Assembly: GCF_947507565.1 (NCBI RefSeq)
Contig: NC_089182.1
Location: 310,001 to 374,000, forward strand
Direction of reading: 5' to 3'
DNA length: 64,000 nt
Source of the DNA: Oscarella lobularis
Lineage: Eukaryota; Porifera; Homoscleromorpha; Homosclerophorida; Oscarellidae
In this document: piece by piece, positions 62,401 through 64,000 of the stretch
Layout of the letters: every line of letters begins with the position of its first letter
Numbering within the stretch: position 1 is the first letter of the stretch
The notes under the pieces: generated by a model
Database searches by the model: none
Told to the model about the DNA's origin: nothing
What the model saw: the letters and a program-made list of their open reading frames with translations, nothing else
Position numbers and translations under genes: made by a program

Positions 62401-64000
62401 TTTCTCGAGAGCAATAAACGGCGAGAGTACTATATTGCCGGAGGCTTTCAGTGCATTGAGATCATCGTCGGACAGTTTGAGAACCACTGTAGATGAGTTT
62501 CCTGTGGCCGTGCTGATAGTGCTGACAAGTGAATAGCTTTCCATAGGATCTTCAGTCGAGTTATACAGGACTATCTTCGATGCATCGAATGTAGCCAAAT
62601 TGACTATTTCGTCAAATGTGATGGTCAGGTTTCCGCTATTGAAGTCCAGATTGTAAGAAAGCAGTTTGGGACCTGTTGCGTCAGCTACGACAGATTTAGC
62701 TTGGATACTTGGAACCACAGCCATTTTAAGTCCAACGGCGTCCGTCGCAAAACCTTCTTTCAATCTCATAAAAGTGTCTGCTGTACTTGTTCCGAGGTTG
62801 CCGTTCTGCTTCAAAACTTCAGCGTCAGAAGACGTCAGTTTGATCGTAAATGATGAGGCAAAGAGAGGATTGATAGCCGTCGGTTTAGATGACACCGCTC
62901 CACCTGAAAGCGTGATGCTTTCGGATGGATTTAGAGCCGCATTCTTCAGTGTGATGCCAAGAAGATTGATCGTGGCCAGTTCTATCGGTTCCGATACAGT
63001 CAAAGAAAGCTCTTCTTTCCCAACGTCCAGTTCAAAAGAAATGATCAACGGCTCTGTTGTGTCCGGTACGAGTTCGGCTGCTCTGACAGCAGAACTGTTC
63101 AAAATAGCAGCAATTCGATTACCAGCGGCATCTCTAAAAGCATTTTCTTCCAAAGCCAGGTAAGTATCAAACACGTTCGTTCCCAAATCCACGGCTCCTT
63201 TCAGTTCAAAAAGGTCTTCTTCGGTGATGTTCAGAACAATCTTGGTGAGACCGCTGCGGTACGATACGCCGCCAGTCAAGGTGACAGATTTTCCAGAGCC
63301 ATCAGCGCTGTTTTGAAGCGAAATTCTTGTAGCAGAAACCGAACTCACGTCCGGATATTCCGATATTTCTAAAGTCAAGACTCCGGAGTCGACGTCTAGA
63401 GAAAACGAAGTCAACGTGGGCGGAGTGGTGTCGCCCGTGAACGTGCGGACTGCAAGTCCATTTGATGACGGTGTTCCGAAGAATCCTAGTGCAGAGACGC
63501 TGTCAATAGCACTATCTTCAATCGATAAGAACGATGATTCCTTCGAAACGGCCAGTTGTGGTGTTTTGCTTCGTATCGTTTGCAAATCGGCTTCAGTCAA
63601 ATAAAAAGTGATAATAAATGGCTCTCCTGTTCTTGGAGAATAGGACGCTGATTTCGGTAGAGAGAACTTGCTATTTAGTCCATCGTTGCTGCTCTGAAGC
63701 GTCAGTTTCGCAGGCAGCAGCGTCTGCGCTTTTACGTAGCCAGAGAAGACGATTGTCACCGTGCCGCTGTCCATATCCAAATCGAAACTTCGAACTTGCA
63801 CTGGCAAAGACCGGTTAACAAAACCTTCTGCTTGAACAGCGTTGTCAGAGCTAAAGCCAATCACATTGTTTCCCGCCATGTCCTTCGCTGAACCGTTAAG
63901 CATGAAAATGAAAGAGTCGTCCACACTCGTGGCAATTTCGCTAGAGCTCCTGAGACTTTCCGTATCGCCGGGGACGAATTCCAAATCAACGGCTTTGTTG
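26401..64000 (-). CDS. Giant intronless protein of about 101 tandem Ig-like repeats (Big/SWM-like), 5' end beyond the window
   Basis: One frame without a stop runs from the right edge to TAG at 26401-26403, more than 12,500 residues; upstream codons continue to the edge, so the true start lies outside. It is composed of units of about 124 aa with consensus DTTRP.L.SF.LD.N.G.L.LTFSETVN.SS, then ..ITLQN....YTLTGG, then ..V.I.LS..DLN.IK...LAT..NNTYLS, then ..V.DM.GN.V..I. I count 100 full units plus a last unit cut short at YNMTGV. The opening DTTxP linker, TFSE strand and D.aGN close resemble bacterial Ig-like Big_5/SWM repeats (family knowledge). Sequons (N-x-S/T) are frequent and there is no membrane helix, so an extracellular fibrous or adhesive role is likely; no enzyme motif is present. 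C-x5-C pairs occur in fourteen units. It could have arisen by transfer or in-exon expansion. Confidence 0.85.
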   Translation of the reverse strand, partial: NKAVDLEFVPGDTESLRSSSEIATSVDDSFIFMLNGSAKDMAGNNVIGFSSDNAVQAEGFVNRSLPVQVRSFDLDMDSGTVTIVFSGYVKAQTLLPAKLTLQSSNDGLNSKFSLPKSASYSPRTGEPFIITFYLTEADLQTIRSKTPQLAVSKESSFLSIEDSAIDSVSALGFFGTPSSNGLAVRTFTGDTTPPTLTSFSLDVDSGVLTLEISEYPDVSSVSATRISLQNSADGSGKSVTLTGGVSYRSGLTKIVLNITEEDLFELKGAVDLGTNVFDTYLALEENAFRDAAGNRIAAILNSSAVRAAELVPDTTEPLIISFELDVGKEELSLTVSEPIELATINLLGITLKNAALNPSESITLSGGAVSSKPTAINPLFASSFTIKLTSSDAEVLKQNGNLGTSTADTFMRLKEGFATDAVGLKMAVVPSIQAKSVVADATGPKLLSYNLDFNSGNLTITFDEIVNLATFDASKIVLYNSTEDPMESYSLVSTISTATGNSSTVVLKLSDDDLNALKASGNIVLSPFIALEKSAVADLYGNEAQDQPVSSALPPASLIRDSTPPNVNDFSFDLNNGRLSITFSETLDSDSVDLTKFLLQSKDSDPVISASINKGVVSAAENVLNVTLTSDTLNEIKAKIGLGSEAANSYLSLLAEAVSDASGNSLPKQNPLRAASFVEDSTPPRLLSYSVVLSDGSLPVSLVMSFSEPISSATFNASKITLQDSALLPIRTYSLNRSAVVVDGSVARLTLSEADIAAIRNLPPLLEDPAATFITVESGAVSDVAGVLMDSIATGLAPALQAAFDLTKPELVSYSINLNTNIFTVNFDEKVDASTFDPTQVTIQSTKDGVGAKKYQFTRGTAKAINDTTIWFIVDYDLAQLQIIAGLADSRDTTFMFIGTKTIGDTFLNFAKEIKSSAALQASSFVPNSRSPAIVEFSLDLNTGKPLTLIFSEAMNISGFDPKTLILLNAQTNADIRYKLTGSSTPSSNGNTIEIFISNDERDFLRKTAGIAESVANTFIAMPDVTLTDFEGNALASIQENNALQATKIVPDAEPPQIESFDLDVNTGKLVISFDETILTGSFNMSAFYLQDNATNPTKKYSIANTIVPDVGGLSSLTIQLAEDDINGFKGASVCLSSDACYLDGSLGAVTDVTGNSIVKGDAAVKVNDYVKDNSTPTFSNFSLVDLGLGRILLQFSESVRDSSFNPLAITLHSFHREPETKLTLSGGEILFGSAATITIKLNSFDNEVLKGDRHLCETRGSCYVTLEEGSFTDMVGNKVLAVPTPRMANRVITDIVSPQLLSFDMNLNDSTLTLSFQEPIDTSSIDFRGITLLDAPAGNSTVSLTSSTTTSRDAAVVVIRLSRNDANSIKAASLATKAVDTYISLSAASVKDIAPTPNSIETLKSLAVSKYTADSLAPVLEGFTLDLNTDKVTLNFDEPIETSTLDLESVFITNGLDVNVSLSGGKLATSSIGRVTDVVIELAAEDVIDLKVSNEVATEIGNTLLDISPNALEDAAGNKFPGLFSFASKAFIPDATRVSLLNYSLDFETGELVLTFDDVVDASSLRPNGIVIQSAQTAIPSETYTLTSASTTSSSDGYIIKIDLNNDVQGIKSVPKLAVTADSTYLRLYGHAIDDPFGVDNLPITDTKALKVGAFVADNVSPELTRFVLDMREGVLNLTYSDTIDKASIDVRQFVIQNAVTGSLRHRLSVSSTVTTHNDGVLLRIELSLDDLNAIKAIRNLATSDKDSFITFPSTALRDIGLNQVLPVRDGSARQADLYISDDIRPELLSFDLNMNTGVLLLHFSETVQWSSLVVSSFTLQSTGNSSLPHKSYEFTSGVVAEKDTSDIPVEIVAVDLNAVKLETALASSSFNTFLYFADEAVQDMNDNGLRAVDSTLARRVASFVADRTAPEILHYTLDMDSGNMTLTFSEAVNSESIKLPQFTFVSTPSLVSETKFFSLLGGTVVSTSGVYIRTTLSSKDLNDLKAVEGLAASNATTFASITADFALDMNEISVRPISLLLPLQVTTFVSDTTPPGLLSFAFDLDAGEIVMTFDETVNSSSVKASYISIFNSSSSVSGYTLLSSQPPKGNDVILRLKLSKEDLDAVKINRQIATSLNTTFLKIADGALADTSDNLLTSVPLPIQARTFVDDTTPPTLVSFTANLDSGEIELQFSEAVNVDSFDVTGITVQHLPNETRPLLSHTLARSSKTASVNGPTILIDLSEVDLNALKAQVLLATSENNTYITMTSATVRDMRGNNVSAIVIPFGQKASQHVADTGKPSLTRFDLNLDDGILKLYFSEVVDLSTFELSKIILQSQSSSQNESYSLKTSEVPSKDTNTVTILLAQSDLNALKENLELATVRNSTFISLTADALTDMKGNNVSAIRSSAALRVDDFVGDKTSPKLANFTVDLNTNRVLLTFTEIISLPSLNVSDITFLSAADGQNDSVEFKLTGGNLKIENYSVVVIELTNSDVNAMNAEPLCSKVSNCFLSISNDSLTDTTGNFIEPISRSQPLQVERIVPDTISPTFVQFTIMDKDAGTLTLEFSETMNASSIILSALTLQNWFEPQRFEKLYEYPLTGGSLTTFHGKLVTIQLSDRDLNNLKAHGFICRSGTSCFVRLTSDFAEDMAGNSIVPVQSTVFVAEEKADQFIADTTSPVLVSFDFDVDSSQLTLSFDEVVQASTLQVQELTFRKAFNSSIAYELVRGTRKAANTSKVVELTISENDMINIKAKLIALDANSTYLTITSNLILDASGNTVKERENGIGSLLVALFTPDQTRPTVTSFSEFDMNSGSLSIEFNEPVDLLSVQFTSIILLDSPGSSNRFNLSGGTAAYTSDTHTEIEISLTSDDIRLLKLNTDLVTNTEDSYLALRNGTVKDLVGLEVFEVSEANAIKVDSYVGDTIFPTLLSYTLDMDSNQLIMTFDDVMDSTSLLADRLTLASDANSSLSFYQLTGGSTRSPNGYVIVLDITRTDSNEIKKKRALATTINSTFLLVTPEAISDVASQHVVEVSSGKQADAYVEDTTAPEVDYFELNLNSERVELSVTFTETIDIITFDETQITLQDASSNESSIHARRVESAVLTPSDASAVVTLRLSKADSDSVKQLTKLGTQENDTYMSITSAAVKDMNGNNVRSISPKSALKVRVHRFDYLPPTVVKFDLDLDSSQLTIHFSETVNSSSFKPGRIVVQSKADVSRNGFFYRLTGGSITTQYALLPDADKSISFADDVVVLNLSRADSNRLKAISNLATRRENTYLSFDLGMVRDMSSNDILPLGLDEGIVSSTYVNDTTRPFIDSYHLDLDSNQLVLTFSETVSVSTFNVSQLTLQSNRFGNETTLNFAKSSVASNDSDVIVIQFDSIDSDLLKITETLGTFLNNTFLSFPETTASDANKNSIIAISAKAAISVSNIIPDITSPELACWNIDLDDGLLTLTFTEAVRAKTLRTTGVSVTNCTSSEPLVLSNVSSTSSLNGKLLVIDVARKDLNAIKKNRRLATNLTDSCLSLTSSVVEDISGNRNAEIASSAACYYTKDTSPPVLESFDLTMLDGKLPLIITLHYSETVDVSTLKTENILLQLLANASRTNVTFTLTGGNVSSEDTADVEVRVKNDDLEGIKDLSPLLQSNVTSYLSLASASVEDMVGLLALAVDKEKALQVTKYDADLSTPRLVSFSLDLNDGVLILTFHQEIDAVNVKFDRITFQSAAANATETYTLTGGNATLDSSTSVRVTITENDLNEIKRLGVLASNKATTFISLKTGVVVDPANNPSQVVSSLQVEKYTDDQTRPRLLSYRVFVNTGVLSFTFSETMNSSSVNPGSFTLLSSAVRPDSEYTLTGGSVESHDIVLNLTLSVNDLNEIKKRTGLMTSPENTFAAFSSNFVADMAELLVIGRRRNFPLKADAVTTDIYRPQLSYFDFDLDSGVLTLQYDETVNVSSLTVDELTLASAQSANATTYALKNSQAIGEDTSRVLITLNDLDLNEVKRLALCTKKTDCYLFYPNDTVSDMAGHSIIGRSVDSALLVNIYTEDSTGPHLVYFSSIDLSNAVLVLQFSETLNVTTFDPAEISLQSLFEDPLTIVPLTGGNFVSLNNTFGQLTLSNDDAAKVKQSPYLCTWRGNCYISFTASVVKDMAENDAVPIEQKAPGKIVQVFTDDTVSPELLSYSLDMNRGTLTITFNEPVKVSSLDVSGIGIQSSINDSNPYLLQDSATTSKDGRVIVVDLSVNDFNAIRSRGHASNENSTYLTLASKTVTDTAIVPKAVKEIDSDEAKKAQIFVADTTNPTLKNFTLDLEKDELTLDFSEPVTYSSINLTSFTIVSGDSGNVTSIQLTGGTILKATGLIGSEKVVISLSPTDIVNLKLDTALGVSKETTFLTIEEGAVKDSAERSLASVYRRQASIFLSNTKLTSLLSFKINMNTGQMNLTFSEVVTADTFNAKAITVQDSAKASSPAKAYTLTSPAIVTSGEGGYTLVFNIPQSDFFNIKSIDDLATEKNTTFLTVGATLVDDYAARDILAITDGRGLRAETYIPDTINPSLLSFDFDLNEGSLILRFSDTVNTTSMRPHIIWLQSTQNVTNSTVKYQLSGGSPVRSEDRASIVLTLTDDDINAIKADTKLGTNENNTWLYASEDLITDIADNRFVAIPKDDAERVALVIRDRTSPSLRQFDIDMNTGVLQLTFDETINPNTFDPTGITIQKTANRSNTNSYHGLRKGMVLPSGLNTVLRIQLTADDLNAIKVFGDLARARISTFISLLPKTCADMSGNDAAETPAGQAKQAQKFVEDTTRPSLDSFTLDLDQSQVYLTFSEVVDTQSFVPEEISLLFDSLGNQTIRLDGGLVSRNVTVITLKFIDSDYYAVQKYSDASANISVVYLTLSNRTVTDVNGNYVLRRGSEKPLTSKPTIEDQTAPVLKSFTFNPNDGYVDLTFSEVVRSSSFLANNFVVQNSALGRSEWHQLSFPSTITSASNHVVRLSLSINDQDAINSNTKLATRLNNTFLNVSLDGLKDLFGNSLSATVSPLEVKNYVTDVFSPYLVSFNLSIDTDELVLVFSETIDASTVNVPTIQLSNSDNTTLVTQSYNLSTSAVASGDVTKIVVQISSEDLNVVKDMRKLAIDSLTTYLTAPFGFAKDMFGNDALSVSRKPVLQHSSDLTSPELVSFNLNLHNETIFLTFSETVDLDSFQVSQITLQNANSKETSSESVQLTAGNATRPELTVIKVVLDNGDLNELKAFTNLATLRDDTYLSAFNLTVKDTNDNALAPIDGLGVATIVEDKKRPLLLSWNLNLTSNELTLSFSETVNTTSLHANLLTVINAKNGSISYSLTGGSYRSDYSAVIVITLTSEDVDNLTVQTNLCTSKDDCYLHFTESFVLDMNSNRIVPIENLDALQVKELTSDIKRPSLTQFVKIDFNTHLMTLKFDETINASSAALNQLTLSVLFRDLSRSVSLTSGNVITSNDPTITLELDPTDVHSINKETGLCVFSLSCFVRLGSGFIRDMSGNDNNPVTSTGAVDESHVPLVLQPDTVGPSIEKFDLDMNTGTLYVEFSEVVRVSSLKLVEISLHNQLNSNNITLSGGTVLPPLDDGTDIAVSLLASDVTKIKADFALATNKNSTFLTHTDALVLDISRNKAVERSFSNALQVSTYTIDSTNPILTQFTELDMGNRLLTLIFSEPVDAKTFNASKVTLQGKASGPPYPVYNLTGGTAVTNNDEKTRLVISLSPDDILGIKETDDLATSLRDTFISLNEGALEDAAGNPVDRTAVGVKITSLIPDTTPPSLTRFHLDVDEGILTLTFNDIVRVSTLNPQEITIQNALRTVDSTASYQLLQGSTKSSNGFEVVIDLAPVDLNGLKMIRNLATNINDTFMTMTSEVIEDSGGLNVIGVRNPGRQVTEFVSDTTAPRLEEMSVDLHGGAVTLRFSEAVDVARLVTTKIGLQNAMNKSDATQSFVLSGGLPLPNDTSVSFALYFTVKDLDELKERSNIFTGLNDSYIFFPNTTIYDMNGNAVIAISDDSSLKASSYKQDLMAPVVKSYSIDMDEGTMLITFSESVNTTSFNLTKISLQSSKSSSDIYQLTGGNASVNDTVFRSRFHGEGDAVVKLTLTTKDLNAIKARPAIATRKENTYLAFEKGMVVDMSKNEIDAVPNGAASRVQSFTSDTTRPTLTKYTIDLSADTMTLVFSETVDVNSLDPSGMKLQSLSQANVSTVYVLTEAVVTSSYSPVLEFNFSTIDINAIKVLRTLATATNNTFLSITSSVITDMNSNQVVPISDQNALQAEEVVKDTVNPRLTCFELDMDNGEMTLNFSESVAVKTFDPTAITVINQANANVSLTGGVTRSNDGAVVVLELTIADQNRLKKNEQLATSLHTTYLILRAGLVRDTSNVVSAAISSDAPLKSCEYTDDTTRPTLDSFGLRMSLGNVLPLVAILRFSETVSVNTFNVTFVTLQGLRNSTGSKATYTLTGGDILTAEDSAVVEVALTNGDLDEIKRLPPVLLYNTTSFVSLRENAVLDMVDLRSVEIEKEDATGVADYNADLSTPELESFDIDLNAGELTLSFTKKVALASFKPEKISIQSSQILDNDTASYVLFGGNASLVTDFVVRLVLEIEDLNGIKAIEKLAAGKDSTFISLERGVLTDPPENEAAAISAKNALKVDEYTNDVTRPQLLSFDVELNTKRLVLRFSESVKTSSLDPTKVTVQNAKSSPTESYVLAGGVTTSPNGLELILELNNTDLNKIKAFTNLFTSKNNTFISLTAGLLQDTAGNEIVTVASFDALQVNVITEDLIRPRLSYFDVDLDSGTLHFQFDETVNVASFNLSKVTLQNSPANASLALVLEKSSIPHQNQARVSVVLHEDELNFLKKEAGLCTSRENCFVSFLNDTVVDMVSRSAVGIPADSAQKARRFVPDTTRPSLDAFVKFDLSTGKLTLLFSETVNVSTIQFDQITLQSLFEPPLVGKLTLSGGSTESRDGTEIVIDVVAEDLIALKSQTFLCNRRGNCYITITQDLVKDMQGYAVTPVLSEAPGKVVQTFVDDKTDVRLLSFHLNLNDSTLTLTFDEAVDVSTLDATQITLQDSANDTINAIQLSGGSSTSPDGSVLVIDLLKADADAIKASTFAKILNDTFISLTAKTIKDKAFVPNEIVPVPNDQALGALTYTPDRRQPQLNDFKLDLDADELVLTFSEPINISSFDVTKVTLLSGSGVSYLLTGGELITSDDNPGSVVLTVKLNAEDTTFLKLNKSIATSSEDTYINLPGDAAIDMAGNSLKETVARKTAAFSADATAPRLESFSLDMNLGQMNLTFTDVVDSQSFNPLAFTIQDGEASSGSYTLMSSTTSSLGGYALTVDLSLVDFFGIKSVFGLAKNENKTFITMRASGVDDHEGVDVIAVTDGNGIRVKSFTTDDSQPTLENFTLDLDLGRLILTFSEGVNVSTLDITKYTIQAASNISDGSWRRITGGELSQSEDGLTVTLNMLPIDLNVIKKDLTLATSKSNTYLSIANDSVYDFFGNRLPRVPSDVAVKASTFVEDRTSPVLVSFSLDMDSTVLTLTFDETVNASSVQPIYVTLQSKENGTAGTFRTLTDTTTSANDSTIIAFYLSADDANAIKLDRSLATGQLFTYLSLTPDTLKDMNGNDIVEIRRQFGVLCSYLFYSDRTKPNLLSYEFDRNSGVFTLTFDEVIDVDSVDFKEITVQKNYSQEVGNFHVLTAGAVSSSGVKPIYRFSLTIDNQNSIKRIEGLAKTINDTFMALTSSALNDMNYNSLVAAPKDKAVQAKFVYPDVTPPVLHSFDLDMDSNKLYLTFDEVVYTDTLTIRRLFTQSRNDSTADASYALSDSTWTKANDIYVTVSLSLADSSALKLERRVATKADNTFLNVTFDAVKDTSNNPIRAHREALRVKTFTPDTTNPKLLSFNLSLSTDELTLSFSEVVDTATFKANFISIRNQKIAASEVVNLTETSVTSSSSSDTIIVSLSFRDRNAIKDFESLATESENTFLSISPQTIKDMAGNEVVRINSSAALEVTTLFPDLVPPTLTDFDLSIDNFTLQLFFSETVNLTSLSINSITLQSASSTPAEKYSLTDNSTATRPTYSSILIDIGLKDMNAIKELKQLATEEKNTYLSVAYGAVFDMARNALKAETTQVRRYDPDFVRPTLVSFDIDLSNGTFTLHFSETVNVSSLELIRITFQASNKSSLISDEQQTLTGGTTLSKDSSVVRVRFAKADIDELTRKPFCTRKSNCYLSLTRETVDDMFGNEIVPIRRESAIQVNIYGLDKTSPSLEQFASFDLDSGVMTIVFSETINSSSVDPTALYLQNFYVSPVHRVYLTGGQVISNDSTHVSIQVTAKDLNDVKFFNKLCLDNTNCYVRLSSDFGYDMAGNPILQVNTTVFDQKHLPTSFIPDTTPPNAVAFSLDMDEGNLTLTFDETVQVLTLEIIELTIQDMKNASAVQKLTGGTRRTTENGLEVEIALSLFDLTAVKAYTTMATNVNDSYITFTNKLIKDTSDNAVDARVNGINSLKASGYVDDITEPTVTRFASLDMNQGLFTLSFDEPIDVLAPIGYNQLKLQRTSDSSSISYNLTGGTPSYATSDKTLVQIALNADDVREIKLKTDLATKKEDSYIAIGYGSFVDMSGNKVKSVSSALVASYFKDITPPNLLRYNFDLNTGRMSLTFDDVVLRSSFDPTGLTLQNSRLGNDSFNKYTLTGGSSPSDNGYVIELILAKIDFDEIKRRDGLARSCSKETTYVTLRSELIEDVAAVPVTSIVSDRGLQVSNCTPDTTRPHVVDFSVDLTKEIIHLRFSETVNILKLKLSEITIQNEKNYTSSTVAFSLTGGRPDPDVAAVEFSVYLTQGNLNAIKALTNLGTNVNNTFLVIPSTAIEDMSGNALVPIEADNAKQAIDHDTDVTAPALVAYNLDMDVGIISFTFTETVNTSSFVPSLITLQNAVTSTSEYQLTGGLVTKTDGIHVNVTITVDDLNEIKKLRDVAVSKETTFMTFPAEMVKDMTGNKIVALVDGLSARRVAIFTNDTTKPQLVCFDLDLNTGTLTLIFNETIDATTVNMTQISLQNKASAPVESHTFSAEAVVNGDATHIAIQLTTDDLNRIKALTNLATNSENTCLSLTSMALSDMNSNSVVEIKKSSGFCVCNFTEDKTGPVMETFDLDLDSDTLTLQFSETVNVSTLLITGFTLSNSSTAKYTFKEGAIQPENSHIVAVNMTALDLNEIKRLTSLAISKETSYLSALAGSVKDMNGNNLISVQNLLVSKYTKDESAPTLVAFDLAMRGGVPPLVIILTFSETVKAMSLSPKNVTLAVAENATGLSQVFTLTEGNGTVDDSTVVEITVSHKDLQSIKALPPLGQEIKNTFISITELSVKDMAGNRVNAVPISDGLQVRNHTSDLIPPTLRRYAFDLNTGQLHLTFSEEMILQTFVPNRFTLQSASSSGTTFSITSGNYSLINGTIVILQLFENDLNEIKKLTDLATKRTNTHLVMEKDAMRDLADNEVSPILSSRAARPRVYTPDTTRPYLLSFDLNLNSKLVTMRFSEAMNATSLSPQYISFQNRESSPSQDYTLTGGASNSSDGLVLQFTLTFLDKNELKKRIELATENDNTFLRMTSLAVRDMSGNSVRGIGVSYGMEVSSYVGDVVRPSLKSFDVDMNAGLLVLHFDETINITSLKETYFTLQDNATTIRVNQTLTTSLSYDDDTSDATIVLSPEDFNEIKRKEFCVDNNTCYLTFEDDAVLDMVDRPIEGIPNGYGLQVDVFTKDTRSPTLTEFTSINLENGEVILTMDETVDISSLRYATITLQSLFENPRTNLTLNGGVTLSTRDTPVVVFQLLTDDLVKLKTNAELCVRRGNCYITFTNDFVVDMRNNKVAAVDQGFPGKIVKTVFRDVTGPKLESFSLDMNEGLLNLTFNEPVNTGPSSVDVTQITLQRSANVSNLADEYTLTAGTTTTSPNGRLVTLDLSLDDLHGIKATAFAKNANDTYLRLEPNALLDMSLIPNKVQRISQFNATQVSVYVPDETKVVLSCYHLDLDRSQIVLTFSEPVKPGTLNCSGLTLHSNDTSGHGVDLRLTDCVLAPGSTENGLIEITVELSQANTIAIKTDYTFGTSIEDTYLSIDSGSILDMSDIAVTKALRVPTCDHKDDKTRPSLLNFDLDIHLGVLNLTFDDVVLADTLRASAITIQNAKTASLSVDLTDSSITRSTDGYDIRVVLSHFDLLRIKDVYGLAISPETTFLTLRAFLIDDHAGVDVTPITDGKAKQVKSFVQDDTKPFLTDFAVDMDLGLLTLNFSDTVNLTTFAAQWITFQDNKTASSDQAKFTLTGGNSQRSLDGTGILLYLSDDDLNEIKKNTLILTDVSNTFLYLKNSTILDLARNPLIGIAETDAKQAKAFTSDLTKPELLSFDLDMNNRTLTMTFSETVEASTLDPTAITVQSRANGTAPSTLSHILIEGSGSKEDSTVLTLYLTSKDVNSLNRIRGLASSRWNTYLRVTRALVKDMNNNEVVAILEADGERVSVFTEDKISPNFLSFNLDLNSGKVRLTFDEVIDGRTFQSNELTILSEKLTNFTTSYKLTSQSQSSQEDDTIIEVTLSAGDLNEIKRRRELAIDKNTTYISIRSQAAKDMNGNNVNEIAPTAAERVANFTRDTTKPLLIDVVLDMNTGLLELRFDEVVDANLTTSRIIIQNRNTSFSSSLPLATSWTNSNDSTVLVIVLSADDLNSVKLDRTLAVRTNTSFVRLEGKAVADMSGNLNDAMRNGLQVSDYAEDETRPRLLSYEMDANSGNLLLTFDEAVDSASLKAWTLTFRSAMGSNDSNSSYRLSSASGTSSPNGVLITLNISESDFNEIKKRKDLATEVNNTYISVSADFIFDMAYLEINEIKLGKIADRFVADTTSPSLRLSELDMNKGVLLLSFTETVNVSSFNADKITIQSEASNSPPAKYTLTGGTYRREDGPTIRLLLSDIDFNVIKSLDVLAISSGTTYLSFPSTAVNDMSGNPVNSLSLDKAQKAIKFVNDSTLPELLSFNLDLNRGELLITFSETIEPSSFNVTQLWLQNLAKNGTSVRRLTGSVSELWNLVSVTVGLTDDDLNEIKLDRELTTKVNNTYLRFNKFSALDKNNNKLKELEQNLAKLVLNFTEDKTPPEITSFTLDMDHPQELLLTFDEPISSETVNISSISLQSMAEASVEDQYTLTSGTVVSNDSTEIIVRLSFFDATNLQRIPSIGTSAANSYLGIGRQGLRDMNDNSIDAILNGSYVKAQDFVPDTTRPFLTNFTLDMNTGRLSLTFSETVRVSSVLVTEISIQRAVGPLTRIPGLTLRGGTVSSQDSYIVHIDFTKADFDKLKEETNRDLATNIDTTYISYSDSATVLDMVGNRVVEIQPGDAKKAAQYIADQSPPVLLEFDFNMASEGLLNLTFTETMDVSTINATGFEFRNAELRKDSTRIVQLTSVTALDPSVDGVEFQVIVSENDMNELKKYTDLGTDANNTYLFLYDRALEDMAGNDVSEEGGVAVKVTNYAKDVTRPKLSEFGLDMNTGILALTFSETVNASSLAVSGVTLVPSQGANSSIHKIRAGVLTELHDSPTIRINLSISDVNDIKRLTALASSSDNAYISITNWTIADMVGLPVERLEISDARVVTKENFVLDTTSPVFQAFSLDIDSGVLTFTFDETVDVQTLGLTTKKITLLSDANRTTSYTLSGGELLDDDDPTVRVQLSKIDHDFIRLDTDLATGYDNTLLLLEDNGIQDMAGNSVDETLRSVQLFTGDSSSPNLESFSMDLDLGILSLNFDEPVDVESMAFTNITLQSSETGGTSYTLTGGSTNSSDGLTIDVILTIHDLNNVKRNTTLFVDRNSTFLSVAPTLVKDMAGNLLNRINETSALPVEQFFFDTTRPRLRSFDLDMNTGKLTLYFRETIDVSTTNVTAITLQLASRVNSTSQQYRLKDRQLIASTDSTSVQLQLSLDDLNEIKARGIALRRLATALLIDEFAVKDMNEQPVLPRYNGNAITVATFVNDLTRPSLQEFDLNITSEELILSFSETVDASTVNVSDFVLQNAQTTPTEVVRLSAGSKPSLADGPKIVIKLSTDDLNELKKMTRLAVSSSTTWLSVSQLGAKDAFGNQLLPVPSLPVSNFTLDSIRPRLLTFSLDMNEGLITLSFSETVNITSLNMTEVTLLQNATSDDNVTSFVFSGGDVITNDSDIVIVKIISRDLNAIKKDVNLATGASNETTNSYLSITARAITDMNGNQVYAVAKSNALAARPFVSDVTLPELVEYTLDLNLGLLKFLFSETVNASSLQVTEIVLRNQSIGSRVTYRLTGGSVVSDDGTLVQVNISTADLNEIKRLSGLATTENTTFLSLSGDFVRDMADNFISQISVNASKQVNRYIEDKVPPVLTSFDIDMDAGSLAMTFSETVKASTFTPAAITIRNAPMATGPDNTYVLTGGSSSLEDGTVITLNLSTSDLNNLKACPTLAISINTTFIAMTNMGIKDMNENPVVPLSKGKKANDYVFDESRPDLVSFNVDMDIGKIFFTFSEIVNKTTFKLDEFVFQDSITPANVTYNMTGV
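27696..36275 (-). repeat. Higher-order repeat copy 4 (units 75-97), second half diverged
   Basis: Opens with the insertion unit LAMRGGVPPLVIILTFSE; C-x5-C units at 78 and 79; IDDHAGVDVTPITDGK in unit 82. Units 89 and 90, where cysteines are expected, have none, but unit 90 keeps the extra residue typical of that phase (DHPQELLLTF). Units 98-101 (26401-27695) cannot be tied to a fifth copy. Confidence 0.65.
36276..44835 (-). repeat. Higher-order repeat copy 3 (units 52-74)
   Basis: Opens with the insertion unit LRMSLGNVLPLVAILRFSE; C-x5-C units at 55, 56, 66 and 67; unit 59 carries VDDHEGVDVIAVTDGNG, found at the same phase in copies 1, 2 and 4. About 8.56 kb. Confidence 0.8.
44836..53400 (-). 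repeat. Higher-order repeat copy 2 (units 29-51)
   Basis: Opens with the insertion unit LTMLDGKLPLIITLHYSE; C-x5-C units at 32, 33, 43 and 44; the PGKIVQVF linker after unit 33 matches PGKVVQTF and PGKIVKTV in the next two copies. About 8.57 kb. Confidence 0.8.
53401..61970 (-). repeat. Higher-order repeat copy 1 (units 6-28)
   Basis: Starts with a unit carrying a 3-4 residue insertion before the TFSE strand (VVLSDGSLPVSLVMSF), then C-x5-C units 9 and 10 and 20 and 21. Boundaries are set at the D-x-T-x-P linker of each insertion unit and are good to a few tens of bp. Length about 8.57 kb, 23 units. Confidence 0.75.

Noticed and set aside
26597-63818. Many plus-strand frames of 60-216 codons opposite the giant repeat gene
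   Set aside because: They recur at the repeat period, are antisense shadows of the repeated codons, and show no domain or signal features.
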